From Cocos nucifera (taxonomy: Eukaryota > Streptophyta > Magnoliopsida > Arecales > Arecaceae), in contig QRFJ01006041.1 of assembly GCA_006176705.1 (NCBI GenBank), positions 57,852 to 121,851 of the forward strand: a stretch of DNA of 64,000 nt, given 5' to 3'. The notes below the pieces were generated by a model. That model saw only the letters and a program-made list of their open reading frames with translations, did no database searches and was not told where the DNA came from. Shown piece after piece: positions 45,611 through 56,830 of this stretch (within the stretch, counting starts at the first letter, position 1; each line of letters starts with the position of its first letter). Both the position numbers and the translations under genes were made by a program.

Positions 45611-46849
45611 TGTTAGATGTATGCCCTAGATGCCAAATTGGCCAACACTTGTTAAATACTTTCTAGGGGTATTATCAAAATTTTGATTTAAAATTAATTA
45701 AAGGATTATTTATTCTATCACATTGTGTATAAGGGGTCTGCGATACATTTATGGAGTTAATAGGCATGATAACATATATTCTCAAATTGAGAATTTAAGG
45801 CATGTGTTATCATAATTAACTCATAAACTGCTCCTGATCGTAGGATCATTACGAGAATGGTGATCGATCTGAAAGATCGATGTATGATCGCTTTCTTAGA
45901 ATAGATGAGTTTTGAGTCTACAGTGTAGAGACATCAGAGTGAAAGTATAAATACTTATTGAGAACAAGGGCACTGAGCGTGACCACCTCCAATAGTCATA
46001 AGGGAGCATACCTTCTCCTTAATGACTAGCTCAATATTGCAGCATGTGTCTAGTTCTTTAACCTGAGGTGCATCCATAGTTCAGCTTGAGGGTGTTATAG
46101 TTTGACTATAGCATAGCTTGGTCTCCTAGCCATTCAAAACCATGAGGTGTATGTTAGCTATAGCATGTTCATTGTAGGAATTGGATCACACCAAGTTGAG
46201 ATCTATCAACCACGATAGAGGAGTGGTCCTATGATGATCATGAGATTGAGTCCTAAAATCTATGACCATGGTAGTATGAAATAATAGAAAGGAGATTCTA
46301 TTAGTGTTTCACATCAGACTCAAATCGAATGATTCATTGAAATGATGGGTATTGGGTTTGATGAGTTCACCTTAATCCTAATCCCATTGAGGCTCATGAT
46401 AGAAGAACCCAATCACACAGATAGCTGCACCAAGAGGTTCACTTTTTAGTTTTGATGGATTGCCACTATATACTGCTAGGTGTCATTTATAGATTTTGGG
46501 ATCAATTAGAATGATCTTGATGATCGACAATTCTAATTGGATGAATCGAAAGAGTTCTGGTCCATCGAAAGATATTTCAATGATGTCGTTGATGGAGATC
46601 ATGACATGTTCCATTACTATACAAAACTAAAACTAATTGGATAATACAAATAAGGGTTTGGGTCTGGATATCATCAATTGAGCTAATCTAGTTCGATTGA
46701 TTTGAATAGATCTAATTAGGTTCAAGGAAATCATGCTAGCACACGATTGAACCTAATATTCTCTTTCTGTCATCTTTTTGGTTCGTCTCGACTGAGCCAA
46801 ATTAGATTTGGCTCATCCGAGAGCCTTGTACGACTCTATCCTAATCTAA

Positions 46850-47280
46850 CTAGAATTTGTCTAGGTCAGAAAAGTCTTGTCCTATCCTGATCTAGGCTTG
46901 TTCTAATCCATTGGATGGAAACAGGATAAGACCTACTAATTTCTGGAACTATTTGGACAAGGCTCATCCAGAAACTCTATAGGGATTTGTCTCGATCTCA
47001 CTAGACCTTGTCCTGGCTTGATCCAGGCTTGTCTTAAATCTCATAAGATGGAAACAAGATAAGGATTGTCTTTACCAGATTAGGTCTTATCCTAAAATCA
47101 TGAGATGAAATTTGGACAAGCCTCTCTCAAAAATTCTAGATGGATTTTTCTTGATCTGACTGGATCAAGTCCTGGCTTGATCAAGACTTGTTCTAACTTG
47201 ATGAGGACTTGACATAAATCCATTGGACGGGACTTGAAAAGATTTTATCCAAAATTCCATGAGATAAAAATAGGACAAGG
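46850..47280 (+). repeat. Degenerate U3 repeats in the E LTR
   Basis: Recurrent CTTGTCCT, GATCnAGGCTTGT, TCATAAGATGG/CATTGGATGG and AACAnGATAAG blocks form two to three irregular units of about 150-200 bp. D has a shorter version at about 38810-38960. Confidence 0.6.
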
Positions 47281-47431
47281 GTTAAATGTTGACCTAGTTT
47301 GTAGGAAAGAAGAGATATGGCATGCACTCCCTAGAATTTATCTGAAGGTGCACGTCCATATGGGATTTACGTGAGGAAAAGAAGGCCACACCCCTTATGG
47401 TGTGCACCCTTATGGATATTTATGGAGGCAT

Positions 47432-47456
47432 CCCATTCAAATCAAGTTTGAATGGG
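47432..47456 (+). repeat. Hairpin in the E LTR
   Basis: The arms CCCATTCAAA and TTTGAATGGG have a 5-base loop, about 210 bp upstream of the TATA-like box. Confidence 0.85.
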
Positions 47457-47665
47457 TCAAAAGTTTCAAATGTTCAAACTCTTGGGAGATAAGAGTTATG
47501 CGCCAAGCTATTATGCTTATCTAAATTTTGATGCCATTTTGGGATTTTTGTGTGACAAAAATTTAGAAGAATGTGGTGTGGGGCATGGAGATCATTGAAG
47601 AATCTTTCTGCTTGTTGGCTTTGATTTGTTCTAAGTCACATGCAAAGGGACTCTTGGTTTGGTCT

Positions 47666-47674
47666 ATTTAAAGG
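47666..47674 (+). promoter_or_regulatory. TATA-like box in the E LTR
   Basis: TATTTAAAG, followed by GGCCCTGCGCAAGC, resembling the GGCCC(C)/CCCTGCGC context downstream of the TATA box in B4 and D. Confidence 0.5.
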
Positions 47675-48235
47675 GCCCTGCGCAAGCTATTGTGCATAGA
47701 AATTTCTCTACGATGAAGCCCTACCAAAATCACCATCTCCATGCCTCTCTCATCTAATCCTCTCCCTATTTTCTATGCCCAAGAGTTAGTCAAAATCTAC
47801 TAGCAAAGATCAAGTTCTATTGGTGCTAAGATCAGGGAGAGATGACAGTGTTCGTGAGATGAACGTGCAACCCTAAAAGTTTGATTTGAAGGCTCTACGA
47901 AAAGACATCAGATCTAATCTTTGGAGATCAGATTTAGAAGGAGGAGAATTCTATATCTAATCTAAGTGGATACTGGTAGAGACTGGGCATGTGTGCAGCT
48001 CAATCAGAACCTCAGATCAGTCGTCAGATCATCATAATGGATAAACGGTTTACCCGATCAAGTGATAATTATAATCGCTATTTTTTTTATTTTACTTCTA
48101 ATTTTAGATTAATCTAATCAGATCTGAAAACTCTTTGATCTAATTATATCATAAAAAAATTTTAAAATTATTCTACTATAAATCTGATCCGATCGTATGC
48201 ATCCTACGGCAGGAAAACTTGGTTTTTCCTTCAAC

Positions 48236-48247
48236 TGGTATCAGAGC
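48236..48247 (+). other. Primer-binding site of E
   Basis: TGGTATCAGAGC, two bases after the LTR. Confidence 0.94.
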
Positions 48248-50285
48248 TAGGTTGCTGCTTTTATATCTATCTTTAGATTAATCTAAAAATATTTTTTATG
48301 ATCTAATTATTTGATTTCTAGATGATACATAGGATGTAATCATATTTGAAATCAAAAATTGCATGTTTTAAATATATATGTTTGATATAAACAATGCATG
48401 TTCTAGTCTAGATCTATTATTTCATATCATGATAGTTTTTAAATATATTTTAGATTTGGTCTGATTTAATTTTTTATGATTTAATCATTTAAGTTTTAGA
48501 TTTTGCACTAGATGTAATCAGATCTAAAACATAAGATCTAATTTAAAATTTTGATTTATGTGATATAGGCAGCATATGTCTAGACTAGATTTCTTGTTTA
48601 ATCTCATAGTCTAGATCAAAAATTTTATAAAATATTTATTTAATTTTTTAAAGTTTATATAATTAGATTAGTTAAATTTTAAATATTATATGTGATATAA
48701 TTAGATCTAAAAGCATGAAATGCATTTAAAAATTTCATATGTATGACATATGCAATGCATGTCTAGACTAGTTCCATAGATCTATGCCATGAGTAGTTAA
48801 GATTAAAAAATTTTATGATGAGATTATTTAAAATTTTATTTTTAGATATTACATCAGATGTAATTAGATCTGAAACATAAATTTAATTTTTAAATTTGAT
48901 ACATAAGATGTATGCAAAATATGTATAGATTAGATCTAAAATCATGTAATAGTTATATGCTTTAGATCTAATAGTTTTGTAGTATAGTTCATATTTCTTC
49001 TAATTAAGGCATTCCCCTTGGCCGTTTGGTCATAAGAGTAAGAAGGATTTAAAGGCCCTTTCTTTTCATTTGATGGGGTGCTCTTACAGTGTGTAGAGAT
49101 ACTGCGCATTTGTCCGTAATCAGAAATCGAAAACTTATTTTACTGCAAAAATCTTAAATCCTAAAATCTTAGGATTTTTTATGCATATTTTGTTATTGAA
49201 TCCTTGGACTTAATTAAGAATTAAGTTTATGAAATTAATTAGGTCTAAAAATTATGAATTTTCAGATCTAAGATATCTTTATAAATCATGGATTCGAGTA
49301 TAGGTAGTTCAATTAGATCTAGCGGTTGATCAAACTGAATCAAGAGTTGATTAGGTGGGATCAAGAGTACTTAGATTTGATGAGGCTAATAGGATTAGAT
49401 TTGGATCAAGATCGACTCACAGTCATATGTGGTTGATCAAGTTAAGACCTAATTTGGCTCTATGGTTCAAGCCTGGATTGTAGGCTAACACGATCTGTTC
49501 TGATCAAACAAGTCAGTGTTTAAAGTAAGTATGGAAGATACGATCAGTGATTTTTAGTTGAAAGCTACTCAACCTGAATGCATTCATAGTAAGTTAATGG
49601 CATATTCCTTCTACAGATCTTACTTACCTGATCAATTGAGTCGACCCAGTTCTGATTTTAGGTGGCAAACATTCGAGCTAACCCATGCCACTAGATTAGT
49701 CATAAATATTATGACTAGTTGAGTCTAAGAGACCAAATTAAATCTCTCTAAAAAAATATTAAGTCCACCATTGTAGATGTGTAGGCCCTTTTCAGGATTG
49801 ATTGTTCTCAGTTGGATATAGTGGTTCAGTTCCACCAAAAAGATGCAACCATATTTATTAGGCATTGGATGCTATGGGTTGGAGGATGGGTTGTACTCAA
49901 TATTTCGGATATGGTGAGGAATCCAATCAGAAATCTAATTCATGCAAATGATGGGTTTGACTTAACCAAGAAGTGGAGCAATATTCTGGGCATGGTGAGC
50001 TTCATGAATTAAAGATCAGGTTTGGGTGCACCATAATTTGAGAATCATTGGATAAGAGTTATCCACTCACTAGCTGATCCATCACCAATAATTGTTAGGT
50101 GAGGTGGTGAGCCAGTCAGTAGGACCACACCATCCATAAGAAATCAATGATCATGGAGATTTTTGCATCTATGCCAAGAAAGTGTAGGGATTCGAGAAAA
50201 TAGTGGAATTAAAAATGAAATTCCTAAATAAGTTGATTGAGTCAAATTACAAGTGTAACTAGAAACTTTGACTCTCTACAGAAAA
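48248..50285 (+). other. E leader with putative intron 49525-50281
   Basis: The donor is TTTAAA/GTAAGTATGG. The acceptor is ACTTTGACTCTCTACAG, ending at 50281. The predicted intron is 757 bp. The short ORFs in it (for example 49812-50012) have no resemblance to a protein family and match only the homologous leader of B3. Confidence 0.6.
48290..48990 (+). repeat. Four tandem leader repeats of about 175 bp (E)
   Basis: Each unit carries GATGTAATCAGATCTnAAACAT, then an AT-rich stretch, then a GTCTAGACTAG-like block at about 48403, 48581, 48763 and 48925 (spacing 178, 182, 162). Confidence 0.72.
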
Positions 50286-51130
50286 ATATCTGCATCAAAA
50301 CCCCTAGCTCGAATCCTAGATACCTATAAGTTGACCAGACCAATTTACAAGGATTGGCTAAAGAACTTCAAAATTATTTTGGGTTTGAAATGGCTGACCT
50401 ATGTATTAGATCAGGACCAACCCCACTTTACTAGCACATGCAATCGCAGATCAGAGAGCGTCTCATGAAAAGTGGTTGGATAATGATAACAAAGCCAGGT
50501 GCTGCATGTTGGGCTCAATATTAGATGAGTTGCAGTACCAACATGAAGACATTAGGACTGCTCGCCAAATGTTAGCGCACCTGTAAGAGTTGTTCGGTGA
50601 TCAAAGTCGTGCAGCACGTTATCAAGTCTCCAGGAGACTATTTAAGGTGTAGATGCATTATGGGAAATCAATTCAAGATCATTGCTTGATAATGAGCAAG
50701 GAGAGCTTGAGAAGCTTGATGTCTTGATGGACAAGGATTTGCAGATTGATATGATCTTGCAATCCTTGAGTGATTCACATGGGCAGTTCATTATGAACTT
50801 CCACATAAATAAGCTCCAATGCATCTTGGCCGAGTTAATGAATATACTAGTTACTGTTGAGCAAACTTTGAAGAGTTCAAAGAAATCAGTTCTTGCTATG
50901 GGGTGGACTTCTTCTAAGCAAAAATCTTTTATCAAGAAGAAAAGTCTACGAAATAGCAGAAAATAGAGGAGAAAAGAAGGGCGAGCCGAAGAAGAAGACT
51001 GCAAAGAAAGAAAAGTATTTTCACTGTAACTCTAATGATCATTGGCAGTGGAACTGTCATAGGTACCTGGCCAACCTGAAGAACAAGCAGGAAGAAGGAC
51101 CTTCTGAAGGAATGCTCGTCATTGAGTCTA
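50286..51130 (+). pseudogene. E gag (broken, start codon ATA)
   Basis: The reading frame after the acceptor begins ISASKPLARILDTYKLTRP, so the family ATG is ATA here (50286-50288). It continues YKDWLKNFKIILGLK, LDNDNKARCCMLGSI (another frame), VLMDKDLQIDMILQSLSDSH, GQFIMNFHINKLQ and LAELMNILVTVEQ. The knuckle is degenerate (KYFHCNSNDHWQWNC, first Cys to Tyr). It ends at MLVIES, then jumps to EQNMNAIGSK: about 390 bp encoding the protease are missing relative to B3 24755-25145. Confidence 0.84.
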
Positions 51131-51174
51131 TCGAACAAAACATGAATGCCATAGGATCAAAATGATCTAGAGAT

Positions 51175-52019
51175 AGTATTAATGAAAGGTATCTATGGCA
51201 CCTTAAGGCTAGGTCATATAGCTGAAGATAGGATTAACAAATTAAAAAAATCCGAACTAATGGATTCATTGATTTTCGAGTCATATCCGATTTGTGAATT
51301 ATGCCTTCTAGGCAAAATGACTAAGCTTCCTTTTGTAGGACATGGAAAAAGTGCCACAGACCTACTTGTCCTGGTACATATAGATGTGTGTAGCTCATTC
51401 GATGTGCTGACCAAAGGTAATTATGACTACTTTATTACATTTACCGATAATCTATCTCGGTATGGGTATGTGTCTTGATGCGATATAAGTCTAAAGTTTT
51501 TGAAAAGTTTGAGGAGTTCAGATATGAAGTAGAAAAGTAAACCAAAAAGTCCATTAAGGTTTTTCAATCAGATCGAGTAGATGAATACCTAAGTCGAAAA
51601 TTTCTAAATTATCTCAAGGACAATGGTATAGTCTCATAATGGACTCCACCTGGAATGTCTCAACTTAATGGATTTTTAGAATGGAGAAATTGGATCTTAT
51701 TAGATATGGTTCGATCCATGATGAGCTTCATGGATCTTCTTGAGTTTCTTTAGGGATATAATTTAATGACAACTATCAAATTACTAAATAGGATTCCATC
51801 TAAAACCATTCTTGCTACTGCATATGAGATATGGCATAGTAAGGAGCCAAGTCTGAGTTATCTTAGAATTTGGGTTGTCCGATGGCAGACAAGTTAGAGT
51901 CTAGATCTCTTAGAGCTTGGTTTATTGGATATCCTAAAGAGTTATTAGGATATTTCTTCTATCTTCTGAAAGTTCACAATGTGATTGTGGGTTGACACAC
52001 CATTTTTTTTGAAAAATAG
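51175..52019 (+). pseudogene. E integrase (broken)
   Basis: It reads RYLWHL, LGHIAEDRINKLKKSELM, CELCLLGKMTKLPFVGHGK, VHIDVCSSFDVL and YFITFTDNLSRYGYV, then a stop. Further blocks are SDRVDEY (degenerate SDRGGEY) and WTPPGMSQLNGF. The end reads HTIFFEK, then TAG at 52017-52019. The first catalytic Asp is kept (HIDVC). Frameshifts elsewhere. Confidence 0.84.
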
Positions 52020-52990
52020 TTTGTTCTAAGATGGTGGTATTGAAAGATAGATTAGGCTTGAGGAGAAAGTCTCTAAAGAGCAAAGAGCTAAGGAACCTAA
52101 GGAATCTAGTTAGTCTGAGCCAATCCATAATTCACTACCTCATCCATCTCGTAGGTCAAATATGATTTTTTGTCCTCGTAAAGGTATTTAGGTATTATTT
52201 CAGAGGATGTGAAAAAAATATTCCTCACGAGAAATGGGGTTAATGGTGATAATTTCAGGACCTATGATGAGGCAATATCAGATATCGACTCCAAGAATTG
52301 GTTAAAGACAATGAAGTCAAAGATTGACTTGATGTGCTCGAATCAAATCTAGATCTTGGTAGATCCACCTAAAGGTACAGTATCAATTGGGTGTAAATGG
52401 ATCTTCAAGAGAAAAGATAAGTGTAGATGAGAATGTGGAGACATTCAAGGCTAGGCTAGTGGCAAAAGGGTATCAGGATACCTTCTCTTAGTGGCCATCC
52501 ATCTACACATTGCCATTGTAATATATTTCAATTATGAAATATGGCAGATGAACGTGATAATGGAGTTCATAAATAGATATCCTAAGGAAGATATTTATGG
52601 AATAGCCATTTTATTTTCACATCCACTAATGGTGATCATAAAGGTCTGCAAGCTGCAAAGGTCTATCTATGGACTTAAGCAAGCATCTCAGAGTTGGAAT
52701 GCTTGATGTAATCAAATCATTTGGTTTCATCAAGAATGAGGATAAATCAAGTATGTTCAAGAAGGTCACTGGGGGCATTATTATCTTCCTTGTATTATAT
52801 GTAGATGATATCCTCCTGATTGGAAATGATATTCTCATGCTGACATAGATCAAAATATGGTTATCTAAGAAATTTTCTCTGAAAGACCTAGGTAAGGTAT
52901 CCTTCATTTTAGGTCTATAGAGATTATCCTTCATTTTAGGTCTATAGAGATAGACTAAAGAGGATGCTGGTCTTTTATATAGAGGAGGTG
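52020..52990 (+). pseudogene. E reverse transcriptase (broken)
   Basis: Blocks visible in mixed frames: ILVDPPKGTVSIGCKWIFKR, IVIYFNYEIWQMN, FINRYPKEDIYGIA, CKLQRSIYGLKQASQSWNA, YVDD at 52798-52809, DDILLIGNDILMLT, then FSLKDLG and EEVLKRFSMVNS. A private 27-bp tandem duplication lies at 52899-52952. At VNS the sequence jumps to the RNase H start, the deletion shared with D. Confidence 0.82.
52899..52952 (+). repeat. 27-bp tandem duplication in E RT
   Basis: ATCCTTCATTTTAGGTCTAT plus seven more bases, twice (52899-52925 and 52926-52952), differing only in the last base. Confidence 0.9.
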
Positions 52991-53108
52991 CTGAAGAGGT
53001 TCAGTATGGTGAACTCCAGATCTAGGGCTATGTAGACTTAGACTTTGTGTCTGACATAGATGATGTAAAGTCAACAACTGGAATTTAGTTCTTATGCAAT
53101 GATGGTAT
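52991..53108 (+). pseudogene. E RNase H, start only
   Basis: It reads DLDFVSDIDDVKSTTGI (the first catalytic Asp block), then a stop and LCNDG. It is then cut by the A2 LTR. The rest should lie beyond the right edge of the window. Confidence 0.75.
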
Positions 53109-54203
53109 TGTTGAAAAATATATCATAAAGCCAATCATCTAGGTTGTAGATGGTTGAACTAAATATAATTTATACTTAAATTTTAATTGAATAAAATTAT
53201 TATTCTGACAATTTTATCACTTTGTGCATCTTCCTGTAATGAACTCTCTATGATGAAGTTCTTAGGACTATTTAGACTCGATAAAGAAGGATTTGTCATT
53301 TAGTCCTTAAACTAATCGCGACCAAATGATTTGTTGCTAGCTAGGATAACAACGTTATCAAGAGTAGGTTGTTGTGTGCCATAAGTATTGATTGTCCTTT
53401 TAACCAAAAAGTATAGTGATGCTGTTATGGCAGGCAAGAGAAATGTAAGGATACATTTCACTGATCATGACCTAATTGCGGAGCTCCCTTCTACCAAGAG
53501 TTGCTCATGAAGGATATGGGTATATGTGTCCCTTAGATCTGAGATCACCACGGTGACTTACAAGCAACTCACTATGCTTAGGTACCAGACTACTTGAATT
53601 TGTAACTTAGTGATGGAAGGCTACTGGGTGCAGTCAAGTACTTGGCTTATCGATGCATGAGTCGAGATGGGATTGACCCCTCCAAGTGTTGGAGCAAGTG
53701 CATCACTATATTTCAATTTTGCAAATCCTCAGACGGGATAGTCCATGTGATGGATGCTGAATTTTGAAATACAATATGGATGAATTTTTAGAATTGGCAG
53801 TTAACCCTAGATCATCCTATGAGCAACGTGGTCAAAGGGATGAATTATACGACAACCATATGCCTTAGATTCGTCATTATTGTGTTATGACATTTTGACC
53901 TATTCGAACATCAGGTACCATTGCTAGATGGTCACTTCGATTGATATAGGAAATTAGTTTCTATACTACTGACTTAGGATTCAAACTTATGGGGTCACAC
54001 ATAATAGAAGTTCCAACCTGATCAGATGGTTGATCAAAGGGTTCCAGTATTATGGGACTTAGTTATTTATTAAAGGATTAATTAGTAATTAGATTACTGA
54101 TTAGCTCAATTTGATTAAGCGATGAAAAATTGATCAAGTTAAATTGAATTTGATTCAATTTAGTTGACATGATTAGATCATGTGATGATCTAATCGCTTA
54201 GAG
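53109..54203 (+). repeat. A2: left part of a second family-A LTR
   Basis: It starts TGTTGAAAAATATATC, aligning base for base with TGTTGGGAATAGTGTC of element A, and continues AAAGCCAATCAT, CTTAGGACTATTTAGACTCG and so on. It lacks most of the 31-bp dyad units. It stops at ATCTAATCGCTTAGAG, where B2 is inserted. The intact 5' end shows that E was interrupted by insertion, not by deletion. GGTAT at 53104-53108 is the expected TSD. The remainder is outside the window. Confidence 0.85.
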
Positions 54204-56493
54204 TGAAGGGAAATCCTGATTTCCTAGTCCAGGTTCGTTCAGATCTAATCAGATCAAGAGATATATTTCAAAATATTTTTTTCTTAATCCTAATTAGATC
54301 TTGATATGTTTTAGATCTAATTCTTATTATTTTAATAAAATAAAATTAAAAGATAAATTAAATCAAATTTAATTTACCCGATCTGGGTAATCCTATTACC
54401 CTGTTGATGATCCAGTTTATAGTGGAAGGTTCTGGATCTTAGCCACGCAAGCGCCTAGCCTCTACCGATATCCACTTGGGTTGGATCTAGAGATCCTCTT
54501 CTTCTCTATCATGCCTCCAAAAATCAAATCTAGATCTGATCTGGAGGATCTTCAAAACTCCTTTTGAAGATCAGCAGTCGTCCTTTGCAGCAGCGCAGCC
54601 TTCTTAGCTTTTGATCGCCTTTCTTTGATCTGGAATCGCACCAACCAAGGTCCAAAACTCCTTTTGGACGTGGAGAGGCAAGGGGAGAAGGTGGTTTGGC
54701 ATGGAGGAAGGAGGGGAGAGGCAGCCTTGGGGCATGGGAAACTATGATCTCAATCAATTCTTTAATCTGAGTTGGGCGCAGGGTCTTATTTATAGACTAA
54801 GCTGTGATCCAACTCCTCTTCTTCCCAACCAATCACAACCCTTTGTGAAATCAGATCTAAATCTGATTGGTGGGAATAGAGTCCCCTGGATTCCTCCTTA
54901 GAGGGTGCCTAAGACCAGTCAAAGTTGGTTCTTAGGAAGAACTCTAATTGGAATCCAAAAAGGAGATGGAGTCCTTGTCCAACAAGGACTCCTAGGCGCC
55001 TCCAACTTGGGCACACGCCAAGGGTGGCGTGCGCCCTTCTCCTTGCCAGGTTCTGGCAGGGGATAGGCCCCCACCAGCTCTCCAATAGGTGCATGACATG
55101 TGGTCAAAAGTCAAAGTGTCAATGGTCAACATTTGACCAGTCAAAGGTAGACTTTTGACCAAAGTCAAAGAACAAGAAATGGCAGGTGACCAAAAATGGC
55201 AGGTAATGTCTTACAAAATAAGACAACCTTTTCTGACTTGGACAACCTCCAGTCAGACCATATGAAGGCCTCTGATTGAGCACAAACTCCTTTGGCTCAG
55301 TCAGGACAACTTATTTATGATAGCAAAAGAAGAACGTTAGGTTCAATCGAGTGCTAGCACGATTTTCCTTGAACCTAATTGAATCTCATTCAGATCAATT
55401 GAACTAGATCAGTTCAATTGATGATCACCAGATTCAAACCCTTGTTTGTGTGACCCAGTTAGGTTCAGTTCTGTATGGTAATGGGATATGTCATGATCTC
55501 TATCATCGACATCATCGAAACTCCTTTCGATGGATCAGAACTCTTCTGATTCGAACAGCTAGAATGATCGATCATCTAAATCATTCTAATTGCTCCCAAA
55601 ATCCACCAGTGACACCTAGCAGTATATGGTGGCAACCCATCAGAGCTGAATGCGAACCTCTTGGTGCAGCTACCTGTGTGATTAAGTTCTTCTATCTTGA
55701 GCCCCGATCAGATTAGGGTTAAGGTGAACTCGTCAAACCCTAGTCTCTGTCATATGATGTAATCATTCGATTCGAGTCCAATGTGAAAATCTAAATAGAA
55801 ACTCTTTCTATTATTTCACTCTGCCATGGCCATGGGCTTCTGGACTTGATTCTCATGATCATCATAGGGCTGCTCCTCTACCACCGAGGTAGATAGATTC
55901 CATCTTGATGCAATCCAGTTCCTACAATGAACATGCTATAGCCAACATACACCTCAGGGTTCCATATGGCTAGGAGACCGAGTAATGGTGTAGTCAAACT
56001 ATAACACCCTCAAGGTGAACTGCCGATGCACCTCAGGTCAAAGAACCAGACACACTACTGCAGCATCGAGTCAGTCATTGACGAGAAGGTAGACTCCCTA
56101 ATGACTACTCGAGGTGGTCACGCTCAGTGCCCTCGTTCTCTAACGAGTACCTGTACTCTCGCTCCGGTGTCTCCACACCGTAGACTCAAGACTCATCTAC
56201 TAAAGAGAAGCGATTGTACACCAACCTTCCGGATCAATCACCATCCTCGTGATGATCCTATGGTCGGGAGCATTTTATGAGTTAATAATGATTATTCATG
56301 TCTTAAATTTTCAACTCTTGAAAATATGAATTATCATTACCATTAACTCAAAGGATGTATCACAGACACTAAATACACATATGTGATAGAAAATAACCCA
56401 TTTTATTGATTTTAGTCAAAATTATAATTTTGCCCCTAGAAGTGTATTACAAGTGTCAGCCAATTCTGGCTTCTAGGGCACATATATCTAACA
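54204..56493 (-). repeat. 3' LTR of B2 (2290 bp)
   Basis: TGAAGGGAAATCC to ATATATCTAACA on plus. Its hairpin lies at 54968-54992, its W-box cluster at 55102-55168 and its TATA box at 54787-54795 (TATTTATAG on plus). Confidence 0.94.
55102..55168 (-). promoter_or_regulatory. W-box cluster in the B2 LTR
   Basis: Same array of eight TTGAC cores as in B1 and B4. Confidence 0.6.
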
Positions 56494-56510
56494 ATCTCCC
56501 ACTTGTCCTA
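56494..56510 (-). other. Polypurine tract of B2
   Basis: AAGTGGGAGAT on the element strand, before the LTR. Confidence 0.85.
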
Positions 56511-56830
56511 AAGCCAATTGGCTACAAGTCTAAGTCCCATCTTCTCAAGGTGGGCTTCGATCTTCTGCTGGCCCAACGGCTTTGTAAGTGGGTCTGCCAC
56601 ATTATCTGTGGAGTTGACTCTCTTGACCTCGACGTAACCCTTTCTCTGAGGTAATCGCGGATGCAGGTGGTATCACCGTTTGCTTGGAACTCTTCCAGCT
56701 GACAGCACCACCATTGCACACAAACAGACTCCAGATGTCGACTTTCGATCATCTATATCGGACATGAAATCCGAGTCTGTGTATCCCTGGACTTGGAGTT
56801 CTCCATTACCAAAGACCAACATCATATCCT
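56511..56830 (-). pseudogene. B2 RNase H, internally deleted
   Basis: The start GYTDSDFMSDIDDRKSTSG is at the end of the RT ORF. After SSKQ the sequence jumps into the block RYHLH...RLP, so both the EAEY and the LYCDN catalytic blocks are absent. The C-terminal part (VKRVNSTDNVADPLTKPLGQ, AHLEKMGLRLVANWL) is present in another frame. The deletion differs from the one in B1. Confidence 0.85.

Larger units (their letters stand above)
45611..48233 (+). repeat. 5' LTR of E (2623 bp)
   Basis: It starts TGTTAGATGTATGCCC and ends GGTTTTTCCTTCA. It is about 360 bp longer than the D LTR because of degenerate repeats at 46850-47280. It contains the hairpin at 47432-47456 and TATTTAAAG at 47666-47674. 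Confidence 0.9.
45611..53108 (+). mobile_element. Copia element E, up to the A2 insertion
   Basis: Plus strand: 5' LTR 45611-48233, PBS 48236, leader, gag, integrase, RT and the start of RNase H, cut by the A2 LTR at 53109. Same subfamily as D. It has the gag ATG changed to ATA, the protease domain deleted and the same 286-bp RT-RNase H deletion. It is inserted in the D 5' LTR; AGGAG at 45606-45610 is the expected TSD. Confidence 0.9.

Noticed and set aside
49812..50012. 66-codon ORF similar to one at 23463-23663
   Set aside because: The similarity is explained by homologous leaders of E and B3; both lie inside the proposed intron and show no protein family.
53109..53130. Deletion of the E 3' end
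   Set aside because: The A2 LTR begins at its exact terminus (TGTTG), so interruption by insertion explains the missing 3' part better.
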